A stretch of 46,511 nt of DNA. Origin: Balneolaceae bacterium. GTDB taxonomy: Bacteria; Bacteroidota; Rhodothermia; Balneolales; Balneolaceae. The stretch covers positions 1 through 46,511 of the forward strand of contig JAFIFB010000071.1 of assembly GCA_020832285.1 (NCBI GenBank), read 5' to 3'. Made by a program: the position numbers and the translations under genes. Under the pieces are notes generated by a model. The model worked only from the letters and a program-made list of their open reading frames with translations. It ran no database searches and was not told the origin of the DNA. Below, piece after piece: positions 35,525 to 44,900 of this stretch (within the stretch, counting starts at the first letter, position 1; the number at the start of each line of letters is the position of its first letter).

Positions 35525-36880
35525 TTAAACAATGCCTCTCTTGCTGCCTGGAATGGGAAAGGGGTAGGTTCCACCTTCAAGGGGCTGAACGGGTGCTTCT
35601 GAATCAAGAGTCAGATTTTCGGGAACAAGAACAACATCCGAGTTGAGAGCTTCGTCCCACTCAATAAGCCCGCCGGAGTGGACAGCCATTCGACCCATGA
35701 TATCTGTCATAGTGCTTTTAGCTCCCCATTCGGTATCGTTGTGAGGTTGGTCTTCCCTGATCGCTTTATACAAAACATCATTCTCGATCTGAAACGGGCT
35801 TGGATCATTCGTATCCTGGTAACTCCAAAGTTCGTCACCATCAAGGCTTTTGATGTCGGTATCCCGCCAGGCGGCGTGGTTTGCCCGGCCTTTTGTGCCT
35901 TCAAAATAGCAGCCTCTGTTCACCCAGGCCCCGGCGATATGCCGGGTTGTACTGTGGAGTCTCATGCCATCGGCATATTCATACTCGATGTAAAAATGGT
36001 CGTAAATATCTCCGTGGTCCGGTTCCTTCAGTACGGCCCTTCCGCCAGTTCCGAATGCGCGGATTGGATAATCATCTTTTACCCAGTTAATGATGTCGGT
36101 TACATGAATAGTCAAAGCCGCAGGCGAACCAGCCCAAAGCCAGCAAAAGTGCCGCCAGTTGCTTAACTGATATTCCAGTTCCGATTGGCCTTCTTTCCGG
36201 GGCACAAGGTTAATTTCATTGATGTAATATTGGCATTTAGCAGATGTGATGTCTCCGATCATTCCGTCATGAAGGCGTTTTACAAGCTCATTTTGTCGAA
36301 TGCCATATCGGTTTTGCAATCCTACTACAACTTTTAGACCTTTTCGGTCTGCTTCCCTGCCTGCTGCAAGCACCTTTCGGATTCCGGGTGCATCAGAAGC
36401 AACCGGTTTCTCCATAAATACATGCTTCCCGGCCCGGACTGCATACTCAAAGTGAAATGGCCTGAAAGCGGGAGGAGAGGCTAAAATAACAACATCGGCC
36501 AGATCGATCGCCTGCTTGTATGAGTCCAGGCCAACAAACTTGTGTTCTTCCGGAACCTTGATATAATCACTGATTCCCTGCAGATTCATTAAGTTACTGT
36601 AGCTGGTGTCGATTTTATCACGAAATACATCGGCCATTGCCACCAGTTCCACAGGTCCTTCAGTTTGTATGGCATCCCGTACGGCACCTGTACCGCGTGC
36701 ACCGGATCCGATTAGGGCAACTTTTAATGTATCACTTCCCGCTACATGAGCACTTGCACTGGCTGCCAAAGGACTGATGAGAGAGCCGCCTATCAAAGCA
36801 GCAGAGCTCCCCAGAAATTTACGTCGTGATATGCCCAAAGTATCCTGATTTGTTTTTTTTGTGATGTTTTTTGTTTTCAT
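35525..36880 (-). CDS. Tat-exported Gfo/Idh/MocA-family oxidoreductase
   Basis: 451 aa. Clear twin-arginine signal ISRRKFLGSSAAL with an AASASA cleavage region. Rossmann fold VALIGSGARGTGAV, VAMADVF, family signature MEKPVASDAPGI, then the Tyr/His-containing half (NWRHFCWLWAG, THVTDI-like IHVTDIINWV, HSTTRHIAGAWVNRGCYFEG). Compared with the pair at 10417-14040 it is a separate subfamily with only motif-level similarity. The folded Tat export implies the nicotinamide cofactor is loaded in the cytoplasm and kept in the periplasm. Sugar or cyclitol oxidoreductase by family; the substrate is unknown. It diverges from the beta-helix gene at 37239, so the two may share control. Confidence 0.92.
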   Translation of the reverse strand: MKTKNITKKTNQDTLGISRRKFLGSSAALIGGSLISPLAASASAHVAGSDTLKVALIGSGARGTGAVRDAIQTEGPVELVAMADVFRDKIDTSYSNLMNLQGISDYIKVPEEHKFVGLDSYKQAIDLADVVILASPPAFRPFHFEYAVRAGKHVFMEKPVASDAPGIRKVLAAGREADRKGLKVVVGLQNRYGIRQNELVKRLHDGMIGDITSAKCQYYINEINLVPRKEGQSELEYQLSNWRHFCWLWAGSPAALTIHVTDIINWVKDDYPIRAFGTGGRAVLKEPDHGDIYDHFYIEYEYADGMRLHSTTRHIAGAWVNRGCYFEGTKGRANHAAWRDTDIKSLDGDELWSYQDTNDPSPFQIENDVLYKAIREDQPHNDTEWGAKSTMTDIMGRMAVHSGGLIEWDEALNSDVVLVPENLTLDSEAPVQPLEGGTYPFPIPGSKRGIV

Positions 36881-37238
36881 GGCGTTTTTGGTACAGGGTT
36901 GGTTCTGATTTATGATGCACAGTCCGGAAAATGTTAAACGGCAAGCTTATGAATTATATTTTCAGAATTGTGTGTATAAGTATCATTTTTGCAAAAAAAA
37001 CGACACGATTCAAAAGAATTTGTTTTTCAAATGCTTTCAATTTATTATAATTAAAAAGAAATTGTGTGTCAAAATAATAGTGGGAATTATCATGATTTTT
37101 TAAGTGCTTTTCTGCATTGATGAGACCGGAAAAGTGAAAATGTCAGGTTTATAGTTCGTTTTTAAAGGGAAAAGTTTCTGCCTTTCAGATAAAAGTTCAG
37201 ATAAACGTAAACAAATAAATCAATAAAAATAGAGCCAT
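36881..37238. other. 358-base divergent promoter region, AT-rich
   Basis: Separates two divergent Tat-substrate genes. Very AT-rich, with GTAAACAAATAAATC (37206-37220), a one-mismatch relative of the TTTATTTGCTT word on the minus strand. An open frame of 63 codons at 36912-37103 is low complexity and I do not accept it as a gene. No hairpin or repeat seen. Confidence 0.5.
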
Positions 37239-38870
37239 ATGAGTACAAGAAGGGATTTTTTGAAGAAGTCGATGGCCGGGTCGGCCGCAGTTGCATTTAG
37301 CGGCCTGTTGCCCCTGTTTGGCAAAAGTTCGATGGTCTTCAGCCCAACAGTCGCCGGAGAAGTGAGAACACCCTATCCTACTGTGAATAACCTTGCAGTT
37401 GAGTGGTTTATAGACGGAGACTTTAATTTGAGTGGAGTTGTTTACGTTGAATTTCGTGAGAAGGGCAGTTCAATCTGGCAAGAGGGCATGCCGCTGAGAA
37501 GAGTGCCGGCGGGCTCAAATGTTGGATTCAGCTGGGCAAACAAGCATTCCGGCAGCATATTTAATCTTAAACCGGACACGGTGTATGAGATCAGGCTCAG
37601 CCTGGAAGATCCTGACGGGGGTTCGGAGCAGAGGCTGGTAGAAGCCAAAACACGACCAGAGCCCCGCGTGGGGCCCAATGCCGAGATTATTGAAATAGCG
37701 CCCGGCAGTTATGACATACTGGAAACGAAAAGCGGCACAGAAAGCAGGCCCGTGGTTTATCGGTGCAGCGAAGGTGAAGCCACTTTCAAACAAATTGATG
37801 TAAGCAACAAGAAATGGGTATTCATTGAAAAGCTCAATGTCGTAAATAATGAAGAGCGAGGACAGGGGATTATCCTGAGTGGTGCAGAAAACTGTGTGGT
37901 CTGGCACTGTAATATAAAATCCTGTTTTGGTATAGTTGCCTATATACCCGGGGCTGTAAACTGTTATATCAGTGATAACACGCTAACCGGAATTAATAAT
38001 TGGGTGTCTGAAGAGATGGGGCCACATTCAGTAGGTGAGGGGATTGAGATCACCGGGCCGGGTAATGTGATTTGCTATAACAAAGTAACTGGCTTTCATG
38101 ACAATATCTCTACGATGGAGGACCGGCATGTGGTCAATCAAACCTGTATTGATATTCACAACAACGATATTCACATAGGAGCAGAAGACGGAATAGAAGC
38201 TGATTTTTGTTTTTCAAATTGCCGGATCTATGAAAACAGAATGACAAACTGTTTTACAGGTCTCAGTTCCCAGCCTGGCCTGGGAGGCCCTACATACTTT
38301 ATACGAAACGTTATGTATAATGTCACTCATTTGTCATTTAAGCTGACAAGAGGGAGTGTGGGAGATGTGATTTTACATAATACTGCAATTAAAGTAGGTA
38401 CGGGAATCGGGCTTCGTGCTCGGATTGAACACACCTATTTGCGTAACAATCTTGCGATTGGCGGCCCAAATGGCGAGAGAACCTGGGGGGGGTATGGGGC
38501 AGGGAGCCCTTATGCAGTCGATATAGCACAGCCCGGTGAATATTGCAGTTTCGACTACAACGCTGTTGGTGTATACGGTACTCCTTATGTAGCAGAAATT
38601 GGAGGCAGGCCATTTTCCGAAGTCGAGAAAAACGGAATTGAACGAATAACTATGGAAGAGACATTTGATAATGTGCCATTCCCAGACCCGCCGATTCCCG
38701 AATGGACTGTGCCCGATTTAAGGCCGAAAGCGGATTCCAGAGTAGTAAATGCAGGTGTCCGCATCCCGAATATTAATGATAATTACAGAGGTTCTGCACC
38801 GGATTGCGGTGCCTATGAAGCTGGACAGGAGCTGCCTCATTACGGCCCGAGGCCTTACATAAGTGGCTGA
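37239..38870 (+). CDS. Tat-exported right-handed parallel beta-helix protein (possible lyase/epimerase)
   Basis: 543 aa. Twin-arginine signal STRRDFLKKSMAGSAAVAFS. A FnIII-like sandwich (about 40-145: TVNNLAVEWFI, GSNVGFSW, PDTVYEIRLSLEDPDGG) precedes a parallel beta-helix (about 155-480) with repeated turns such as NCVVWHCNI, GNVICYNKVTGF, IDIHNNDIHIG, NCRIYENRMTNC. Such helices are found in PL6-type and pectate-type lyases and in mannuronan epimerases; I see no decisive catalytic Lys/Arg pattern, so the class is open. The GAEDGIEADFCFSNC turn, rich in acidic residues, may bind calcium. The C-terminal YRGSAPDCGAYEAG is a common ending of these proteins. Diverges from the Tat oxidoreductase. 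Confidence 0.82.
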   Translation: MSTRRDFLKKSMAGSAAVAFSGLLPLFGKSSMVFSPTVAGEVRTPYPTVNNLAVEWFIDGDFNLSGVVYVEFREKGSSIWQEGMPLRRVPAGSNVGFSWANKHSGSIFNLKPDTVYEIRLSLEDPDGGSEQRLVEAKTRPEPRVGPNAEIIEIAPGSYDILETKSGTESRPVVYRCSEGEATFKQIDVSNKKWVFIEKLNVVNNEERGQGIILSGAENCVVWHCNIKSCFGIVAYIPGAVNCYISDNTLTGINNWVSEEMGPHSVGEGIEITGPGNVICYNKVTGFHDNISTMEDRHVVNQTCIDIHNNDIHIGAEDGIEADFCFSNCRIYENRMTNCFTGLSSQPGLGGPTYFIRNVMYNVTHLSFKLTRGSVGDVILHNTAIKVGTGIGLRARIEHTYLRNNLAIGGPNGERTWGGYGAGSPYAVDIAQPGEYCSFDYNAVGVYGTPYVAEIGGRPFSEVEKNGIERITMEETFDNVPFPDPPIPEWTVPDLRPKADSRVVNAGVRIPNINDNYRGSAPDCGAYEAGQELPHYGPRPYISG

Positions 38871-38882
38871 CAGTCATTAAAA

Positions 38883-38920
38883 AACCATGTGCATTCACCT
38901 CAAGATTAATGCACATGGTT
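38883..38920. terminator. Bidirectional terminator between convergent genes
   Basis: Perfect 13-bp stem AACCATGTGCATT (38883-38895) and AATGCACATGGTT (38908-38920) with a 12-base loop. An A-run (38879-38884) gives a T-tail for the minus strand; the plus-strand tail ATGTATTTG is weaker. It lies 12 bases past the beta-helix stop and beyond the stop of the minus-strand gene at 39033. Confidence 0.88.
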
Positions 38921-39032
38921 ATGTATTTGTGATTTGAGATCTTGACTAATTTTTAAATAATCTCTCTGTTATTCATCTCATAATAATTTATACAGATAAA
39001 ATTATTGTCTGAGAATAAATCAATATATGCAA

Positions 39033-40130
39033 TTATTGAACATTGGTGGCAACGGTAATCTCCCCTATCCACATGGTTTGTGTTATTGGAGATCCATCGC
39101 CTATCCATGGAGCGAATAAAAGATATTTAAAGGCCATATCTGAATTCTCGGAAGTTCGGAAGAGAATTTCATCAGACGAGATCTGAATTTCACCATCTAC
39201 CCAATAGCGGATTGAACCATTGGGAACTCCTTTTCCATCGACGATATCATTCATATTAAGGAGAGCCTCAACGAAATGCCATTCGCCGGGTGTGAATGCC
39301 GGGCCTGAAGTAGCACTCCATTTTCTTGCACTGTACCAATATGATCCTGTATTGAAACAGTCCCGGGCATCAACGAATCCATCGAGTCCATTACAGGATG
39401 CCACCGAGCGGGCTTCAGTGAAAGGATATGTGTCAAAATCTCCGCCACATCCTACAAAATTGTCATTATTCAAAAGTATGCAGCTATTGTCCACATTTCG
39501 ACTATCCTGTAAGGCAATCATGGGTATTAAATCCACCTGTTCAATATACATAGTGAGGTGACTGTTGGCCGGGCCAACCCATTGTGTGTCTTTGTTTGTG
39601 GTAAAATGAAACTCATGAGGATGGTATGGCCTTTGGGATCCTACCCAATTATCACTATATCGAACCCAATAACTAAGGTAAACAGATTCCGTTTCTTCGA
39701 TTTCAACACGAAGAGGATAACCGTCAGCACACCGTTGTCCACCTTCTTCATAGGTGCATTCAAGCACCTGATCAGTACCCGGAGCCGGGTTATCCGTCGT
39801 GAGTACCGCGCCGGCCCGCACATCATACCATCCGCGAGATGCAAAGTCAGTATCTTCAAAATGTTCAACAAAAAGAATTTCACCTTTTTGTGCCCATGCT
39901 TTTACGCACTGTCCATAATTTTTATAGCCAGCATCTTCACACCACTCTTTGGAAGGTTTATCGAGCCTTTTTTGACCGATTCCAGTGGTGGCGTTTGATT
40001 GTGATGCGGAGAAAGACTGTAACGCTTCTGAATCTGTCGGATGGTTCATTTCGTTACAAGATGTAAGAATCAGGAAAAATAACAGAAATGGAACTACGAT
40101 TATTTTGCATAATACATGATAATTTTTCAT
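39033..40130 (-). CDS. Jelly-roll lipoprotein, possible polysaccharide lyase (close paralogue of 20686-21711)
   Basis: 365 aa. SPII signal ends in ILTSC (Cys25). An extra segment of about 60 residues follows, with WCEDAGYKNYGQCVKAWAQ, the small two-Cys motif often seen at the start of secreted bacterial proteins. The rest aligns throughout with 20686-21711: DFASRGWYDVRAGAVLTTD, YLSYWVRYSDNW, HPHEFHFTT, SHLTMYIEQVDLIPMIALQD, SYWYSARKW, NGSIRYWVDGE, MWIGEITVA. The Cys pairs are conserved. A repeat C relative lies upstream, as for the paralogue. The shared HPHEFHF core is the best candidate site. Function is inferred only from fold and context. Confidence 0.8.
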   Translation of the reverse strand: MKNYHVLCKIIVVPFLLFFLILTSCNEMNHPTDSEALQSFSASQSNATTGIGQKRLDKPSKEWCEDAGYKNYGQCVKAWAQKGEILFVEHFEDTDFASRGWYDVRAGAVLTTDNPAPGTDQVLECTYEEGGQRCADGYPLRVEIEETESVYLSYWVRYSDNWVGSQRPYHPHEFHFTTNKDTQWVGPANSHLTMYIEQVDLIPMIALQDSRNVDNSCILLNNDNFVGCGGDFDTYPFTEARSVASCNGLDGFVDARDCFNTGSYWYSARKWSATSGPAFTPGEWHFVEALLNMNDIVDGKGVPNGSIRYWVDGEIQISSDEILFRTSENSDMAFKYLLFAPWIGDGSPITQTMWIGEITVATNVQ

Positions 40131-40335
40131 TTCATTGCGATTTAATTCAGGTTAACTTTTTTCAATACTCACTCTTTTATTCTTATTTCTATCGAGCACA
40201 AAGGCTGAAGGCTTCATCTAACAGGACCTTGACATGATAAGATCAGGCGAGTAGGGAGCAGTTTTTTAATAACAGAATCTCTTGAAATTTAATTATTAAA
40301 AAATACTAATAGAAAAGTAAACGAAATTCTAAAAA

Positions 40336-40346
40336 AAGCAAATAAA
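40336..40346 (-). promoter_or_regulatory. TTTATTTGCTT motif upstream of jelly-roll gene
   Basis: Same 11-mer as at 15512-15522 upstream of SusC, 206 bases before the start of the 39033-40130 gene and in the same direction relative to it. Confidence 0.3.
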
Positions 40347-40454
40347 TTTTTTGATAGGCAGAATTTCCTTTCACTTGCTTGCTGTTTCTTGGGGTGTGTT
40401 TTAGGCTTCGCGCTGTTGTGAATGACAAAGATACTCGTACCTTTTTATCTGTAT

Positions 40455-40560
40455 ATCATCGGACGAGTTTCCGAATAATGGAGAAATTTTGGTTCATTGT
40501 GATAATGACGGGCTAACTCATCCGATGACTTACCCGGTAATTACTCGTGAACACGACACT
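40455..40560. repeat. Repeat C, copy 3 (diverged)
   Basis: ATCATCGGACGAGTT (40455-40469) pairs with AACTCATCCGATGACT (40515-40530). Both arms changed together against copies 1 and 2 (TCAGA to TCGGA, TCTGA to TCCGA), which keeps the pair. The right boundary AACACGACACT (40550-40560) is the complement of AGTGTCGTGTT, the terminal word. The loop is unrelated in sequence. Confidence 0.65.
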
Positions 40561-40687
40561 CTGCAAGGTCAATTGGATTATTCTCTCGCACATGCAGGCG
40601 TGTGGCTATTCTGAAATGTTTGATTGTTTTTAAGAGGCTGGTTTGGTCATTCGGAATTTTTAATTTGTAATTTTCAGATAATCTGCA

Positions 40688-41707
40688 TTAATCCATTTCA
40701 TAACCCAGGTTGCTCATCATCTCTTTTAATCCGGGATAGATTCTTAATGCATTTTTGTAGTAAATTTTTTCGAGCACATCTTCCGGTAAACTCAACCCCT
40801 GGATTGGATTCATCTGAAAAAAGCTTCCCTCAACAATCTGATCGGTTTCAAGAATCTGAAATGCACGGCTGTAGCGTGCCGCACGCTCAGAAATAAGGGA
40901 TTCATCAAACCTTCCAATATCTGTACCAAACAGAATGCGATCGGAATATTCGATCATAAAATCGCGCAGATTGGCATGATCCACCAGGTCGAAGTATTGA
41001 AAAGTCGCTGCCAGGTCGACATGAAAATTTGGATATTCTGATAGCAGGTATCTCAGAAAATCAATTTGCGCATCCTGCACCATCAGCCATGCCCCGTGAG
41101 CAGCAACAATCACAAGGCCGGGATGGCGATGAAGGACTCGTTCAAGCGAAAGTATCTGCCGCCAGAATTCAACCGGGTCTTTCGCCCAGTTTCCACGGTT
41201 GCCAAATGGCCCGTTTGGGTCTGCAACATGCACGGAAGCTCCCGGCAAACCGGCTTTCTCCATTGCCGCAAAAACCGGCTCATGTGCTGGGTCATCAATA
41301 TATCTGAACCCACCTTCTCCCTCTTCCAATACGCGTTCATACGGACCATAAAAGATTTTAAAACCTCCATATCCCATTTCATGTTTTGCCACAATCTCTT
41401 CCGGTGTAAAAGCCATACCCCTGTGTGGGGAGAAATCGCTGAGGCAAGTTAACATTCTTCCCCGGTTAACACGCTGAAACGGTTTGATTTCTTTCCGCCC
41501 GGTGACATCTACCCACATGGCAAGATCAATTTTATGTTCAGCCAGCATATGATCTCTCAAATCAAAAAAAAGGCTGATGTTTTGATTGTTATCGGGCACG
41601 TGGGTGTGGACATCGATCCTTGGAATATGAGGATAGTTTGTACTGAATTGAGAAAAAACAATCTCCGGCAGCAAAAAGAAGAGAAGTAGTGCAAACAGTT
41701 GTTTCAT
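40688..41707 (-). CDS. Exported metal-dependent amidohydrolase (amidohydrolase_2 type)
   Basis: 339 aa with a cleavable signal (LLLFFLLPEIVFSQ). TIM-barrel hydrolase with RIDVHTHV (metal His34 and His36), GGFKIFYGPYE (possible carbamylated or bridging Lys), VHVADPNGPFGNRGNW, VIVAAHGAW and the final Asp in ILFGTDIGRFDE. Relatives hydrolyse or decarboxylate cyclic acids and lactones; in a glycan cluster a lactonase role on oxidised sugars fits, but this is context only. It is transcribed away from the cytochrome gene at 41995, with a 287-base divergent spacer. Confidence 0.86.
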   Translation of the reverse strand: MKQLFALLLFFLLPEIVFSQFSTNYPHIPRIDVHTHVPDNNQNISLFFDLRDHMLAEHKIDLAMWVDVTGRKEIKPFQRVNRGRMLTCLSDFSPHRGMAFTPEEIVAKHEMGYGGFKIFYGPYERVLEEGEGGFRYIDDPAHEPVFAAMEKAGLPGASVHVADPNGPFGNRGNWAKDPVEFWRQILSLERVLHRHPGLVIVAAHGAWLMVQDAQIDFLRYLLSEYPNFHVDLAATFQYFDLVDHANLRDFMIEYSDRILFGTDIGRFDESLISERAARYSRAFQILETDQIVEGSFFQMNPIQGLSLPEDVLEKIYYKNALRIYPGLKEMMSNLGYEMD

Positions 41708-41994
41708 GGAGGGAAGATTTCAGTTACGGAAGGGTAAATTCAGAATATATTTAAAATTCTGATGTCTTTTTATATTCAATCCGTTCATTGAAGGATTGTG
41801 AAATTGGTTCTGTATAACATATTCAACTACATCAGTCAGATTCGAAGACGATGATTTTTTTTATTTTAAATCGTTTTAGGCAATATTTTCGTGAATAATG
41901 CAAGATAAATGTAAGAATAAGAAACCCGGAGGGTGTTAAATTTCTTCTTTTTTGGTGAACAAGCATTATATTATTTACTCTTTTTAAAAATCAA

Positions 41995-44900
41995 ATGGAC
42001 ATGCCTTACAATTTTCCCGGTCAGCCCCACCTCAATAATCAATTCGGAATCTTATTAATTATAACACTTTTCTTCTCTGCCTGTAAACAGGAAGCCGGGA
42101 TAGAGGTATCCCACGAAGTGATCGAAATTACGGATGAGGAGGCTTCACGGTCTGCCGCAGAAATTCGGGATGATGTAAATCTGGATATCTCCTCAAATCT
42201 TGAGGTAACATTGTGGGCATCTGAGAATCTGCTTGCCGATCCTGCTGGTATCAATTTTGATCATAAAGGGCGGGCCTGGGTTGCAACAACCAACCGAAGG
42301 CGTTCTACGGTGCCCGATGCGGGTGCTGTTGATTTCTGGATGATCGATAATCTGTCCTGGACATCCGTGGAGGATCGCCGGGAATTCATTCGTCAGGCAT
42401 TAGCACCTGAAAAAAGCGAGGAAAATACCTGGATGGAGGATTTCAATCAGGATGGCTCGCATGACTGGCGCGATATGCTGGTTGAAAAAGACCCGGTCTA
42501 TCTGCTCGAGGACGTCTCGGGAATTGGTGCAGCCAGCCGGGCAACGATTATGGATTGGGACAATTACTCAGAAGTGACAGAAATCACCGGATCGGCCCTG
42601 TATCACAATGGGGAGCTTTTTGTAGCCCGGATCCCCGATCTGCTTCGGATTCAGGATACAAACTCCGACGGAATCTTCAATTCGGTCGAATCGATCAGCC
42701 ACGGTTATGGTGTCCATTTCGGATATTCGGGGCATGGTAAGTCGAGCCTTCAGTTGGGGCCGGACGGACGTATATGGTGGACTATCGGCGATGTTGGGGT
42801 CAATGTGGTGGATCAAGAGGGTAAACGATGGTACTATCCACACGAAGGGGCGATTATGCGTGCAGATGTTGACGGCAGTAATTTTGAGGTTTTTGCCACC
42901 GGACTCAGAAATATTCACGAATTCGCTTTTGATAAATACGGGAATCTCTTTGCTGTTGACAATGACGGCCCTGCAGGTGATTACGACCGACTTGTGTATC
43001 CCACGGATGGCTCAGACAGCGGGTGGCGAATTCACTGGCAGATGGGCAAAGCGAACGATCCCAAAAACAACGAATACAGTGTCTGGGTTGATGAAGAATA
43101 TTTCAGCATTCCTTTCGATGGACAGACAGCCCATATCCTTCCGCCGCTGGAACCATCATTTCGCGGGCCTGCCGGTTTTACCTACAATCCCGGTACCGCA
43201 CTAAGTGAAGAGTGGCAGGATCACTTTTTTGCATCATCGTTTGTCGGATCGCCCACAAACTCCGGAGTAAACGCATTTACGCTTAAAAAAGAGGGTGCCT
43301 CTTTCCGCAAAGATTCTGTTCGCACCGTTCTGCGCGGTGTACTCTCAACGAGTCTTGATTTTGGTACAGACGGAGCCCTCTATACCGCTGATTGGGTGGC
43401 TGGCTGGATCACATCGGAAACAGGACGGATCTGGAGAATCGATACTCCGGACAGAGACCTTAAACAGAAGCGGGAAGAAACCCGCCAAATTCTTGCCAAA
43501 GATTTCAGAGAGGTTCCTTCTCAGGACCTCCAGAAATATCTTGCCCATGAGGATATGCGTGTGCGAAGAAATGCCCAGTTTGAACTGGCTTCTCGGATTG
43601 AAACGGAAATTTTCCAGAACATGATTGAACAGCAAAACAGCCAGATGGCAAGAATTCACAGTATCTGGGGGCTGGGGCAGATCGCGCGGCTGAACGATGT
43701 TGATTTTGTTACTCCGCTGGTCGGTTTGCTTGAAGACAATGATCCGGAAATCCGGGCGCAGGTAGCCAGAACGCTGGGAGATGTAAGGTTTGAACCGGCC
43801 GGTGATGCTCTGCTGCTTTTGTTAGAAGACGACGATGCCAGGGTAAGATATTTCGCCGCTGAAGCCCTCGGGCGAATCGCCTATTCTCCGGCAGTGGAAC
43901 CGATTATTGAAATGGTACGTGAAAATGATGATCAGGATCTTTATCTCAGGCAGGCCGGAGCTATCTCCCTGAGCCGAATTGCTGAACCCGAAGAACTTCT
44001 GCAGTGGAAGGATGATCCGTCGGATGCAGTTCGGACTGTTGTTCTGATTACGCTGAACCGGCTGAAAAGTCCGCACGTAGTGGATTTTTTGGATGACGTC
44101 AACGAACAGATTGTGACCGATGCTGCACGGGCTATAAATGATGAAGAGTTTATTGAAGAAGGGCTTGAAGCACTTTCGATGATGCTTTTGCAGAATCGGT
44201 TTACCAGCGAGCCAATTCTGAGAAGAGCTGTTAACGCAGCGTTATACCGGGGTGAACGGGCAGATGCCGAAAGATTGGCGGTTTTTTCACTCAGAGATGA
44301 TCTGCCGGAAGAGCTTCGCGTTGAAGCGATGGTAACGCTCTCTGTCTGGCCGGAACCCTCCCTGATGGACAGGGTGACTGGCAAATACCGTGGCCCTGTT
44401 TACAACGATAAAGAGGTTGCAAGAGAAGCCGCATCACCGGCGATCGTTCAGATTCTTGAACAAAACAGCGGCGGCGAGAACCTGCAGCTGGCAGCGCTGA
44501 AAACAGCCGGAGAACTGAACGCATCAGAAGCCGTTTCGGCCATTGTGGAGCTGTGGAACAGCCGTTCATCTGAAGCGATACAAACAGCCGTGCTGGATAT
44601 CTTACACAAGTTGGATTATGAAAATATGGAAGAGATAGCAGCCGCCAATCTGAACCACGAATCCCCGGAAGTCCGGTTGCATGCACTTGAATACATCGCT
44701 GAAACCGGATTGCAATCAGAGGATTTGCTTGAACTATTTGCAACGATCCTGGATAACGGCTCGGCAGAAGAAAGACAAACTGCACTTGCGATTCTCGGAA
44801 GAATGGATGACCCGGAATCTGTCGAACTCCTTAAAGAACAACTTGTACTTTTGGTGAATGACCAGACACCACAAGAGATTCGTCTCGATATTATTCTTGC

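Larger units (their letters stand above)
40131..40687. other. 557-base region between minus-strand genes, with repeat C relative
   Basis: AT-rich leader of the 39033-40130 gene (40140-40380, including TTTATTTGCTT on the minus strand at 40336-40346), then repeat C copy 3 at 40455-40560. GGTGTGTTTTAGGCTTCGCG near 40395 resembles words in the MITEs. No gene. Confidence 0.6.

Noticed and set aside
36912-37103. 63-codon frame between the divergent Tat genes
   Set aside because: Low-complexity AT-rich sequence rich in Lys, Phe and Ile, lying where promoters are expected.
42569-42586. 18-base match TCAGAAGTGACAGAAATC to the repeat B boundary word
   Set aside because: It lies inside a propeller strand of the 41995 gene and reads as a normal peptide (SEVTEI). 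No other part of repeat B is near, so chance is most likely.
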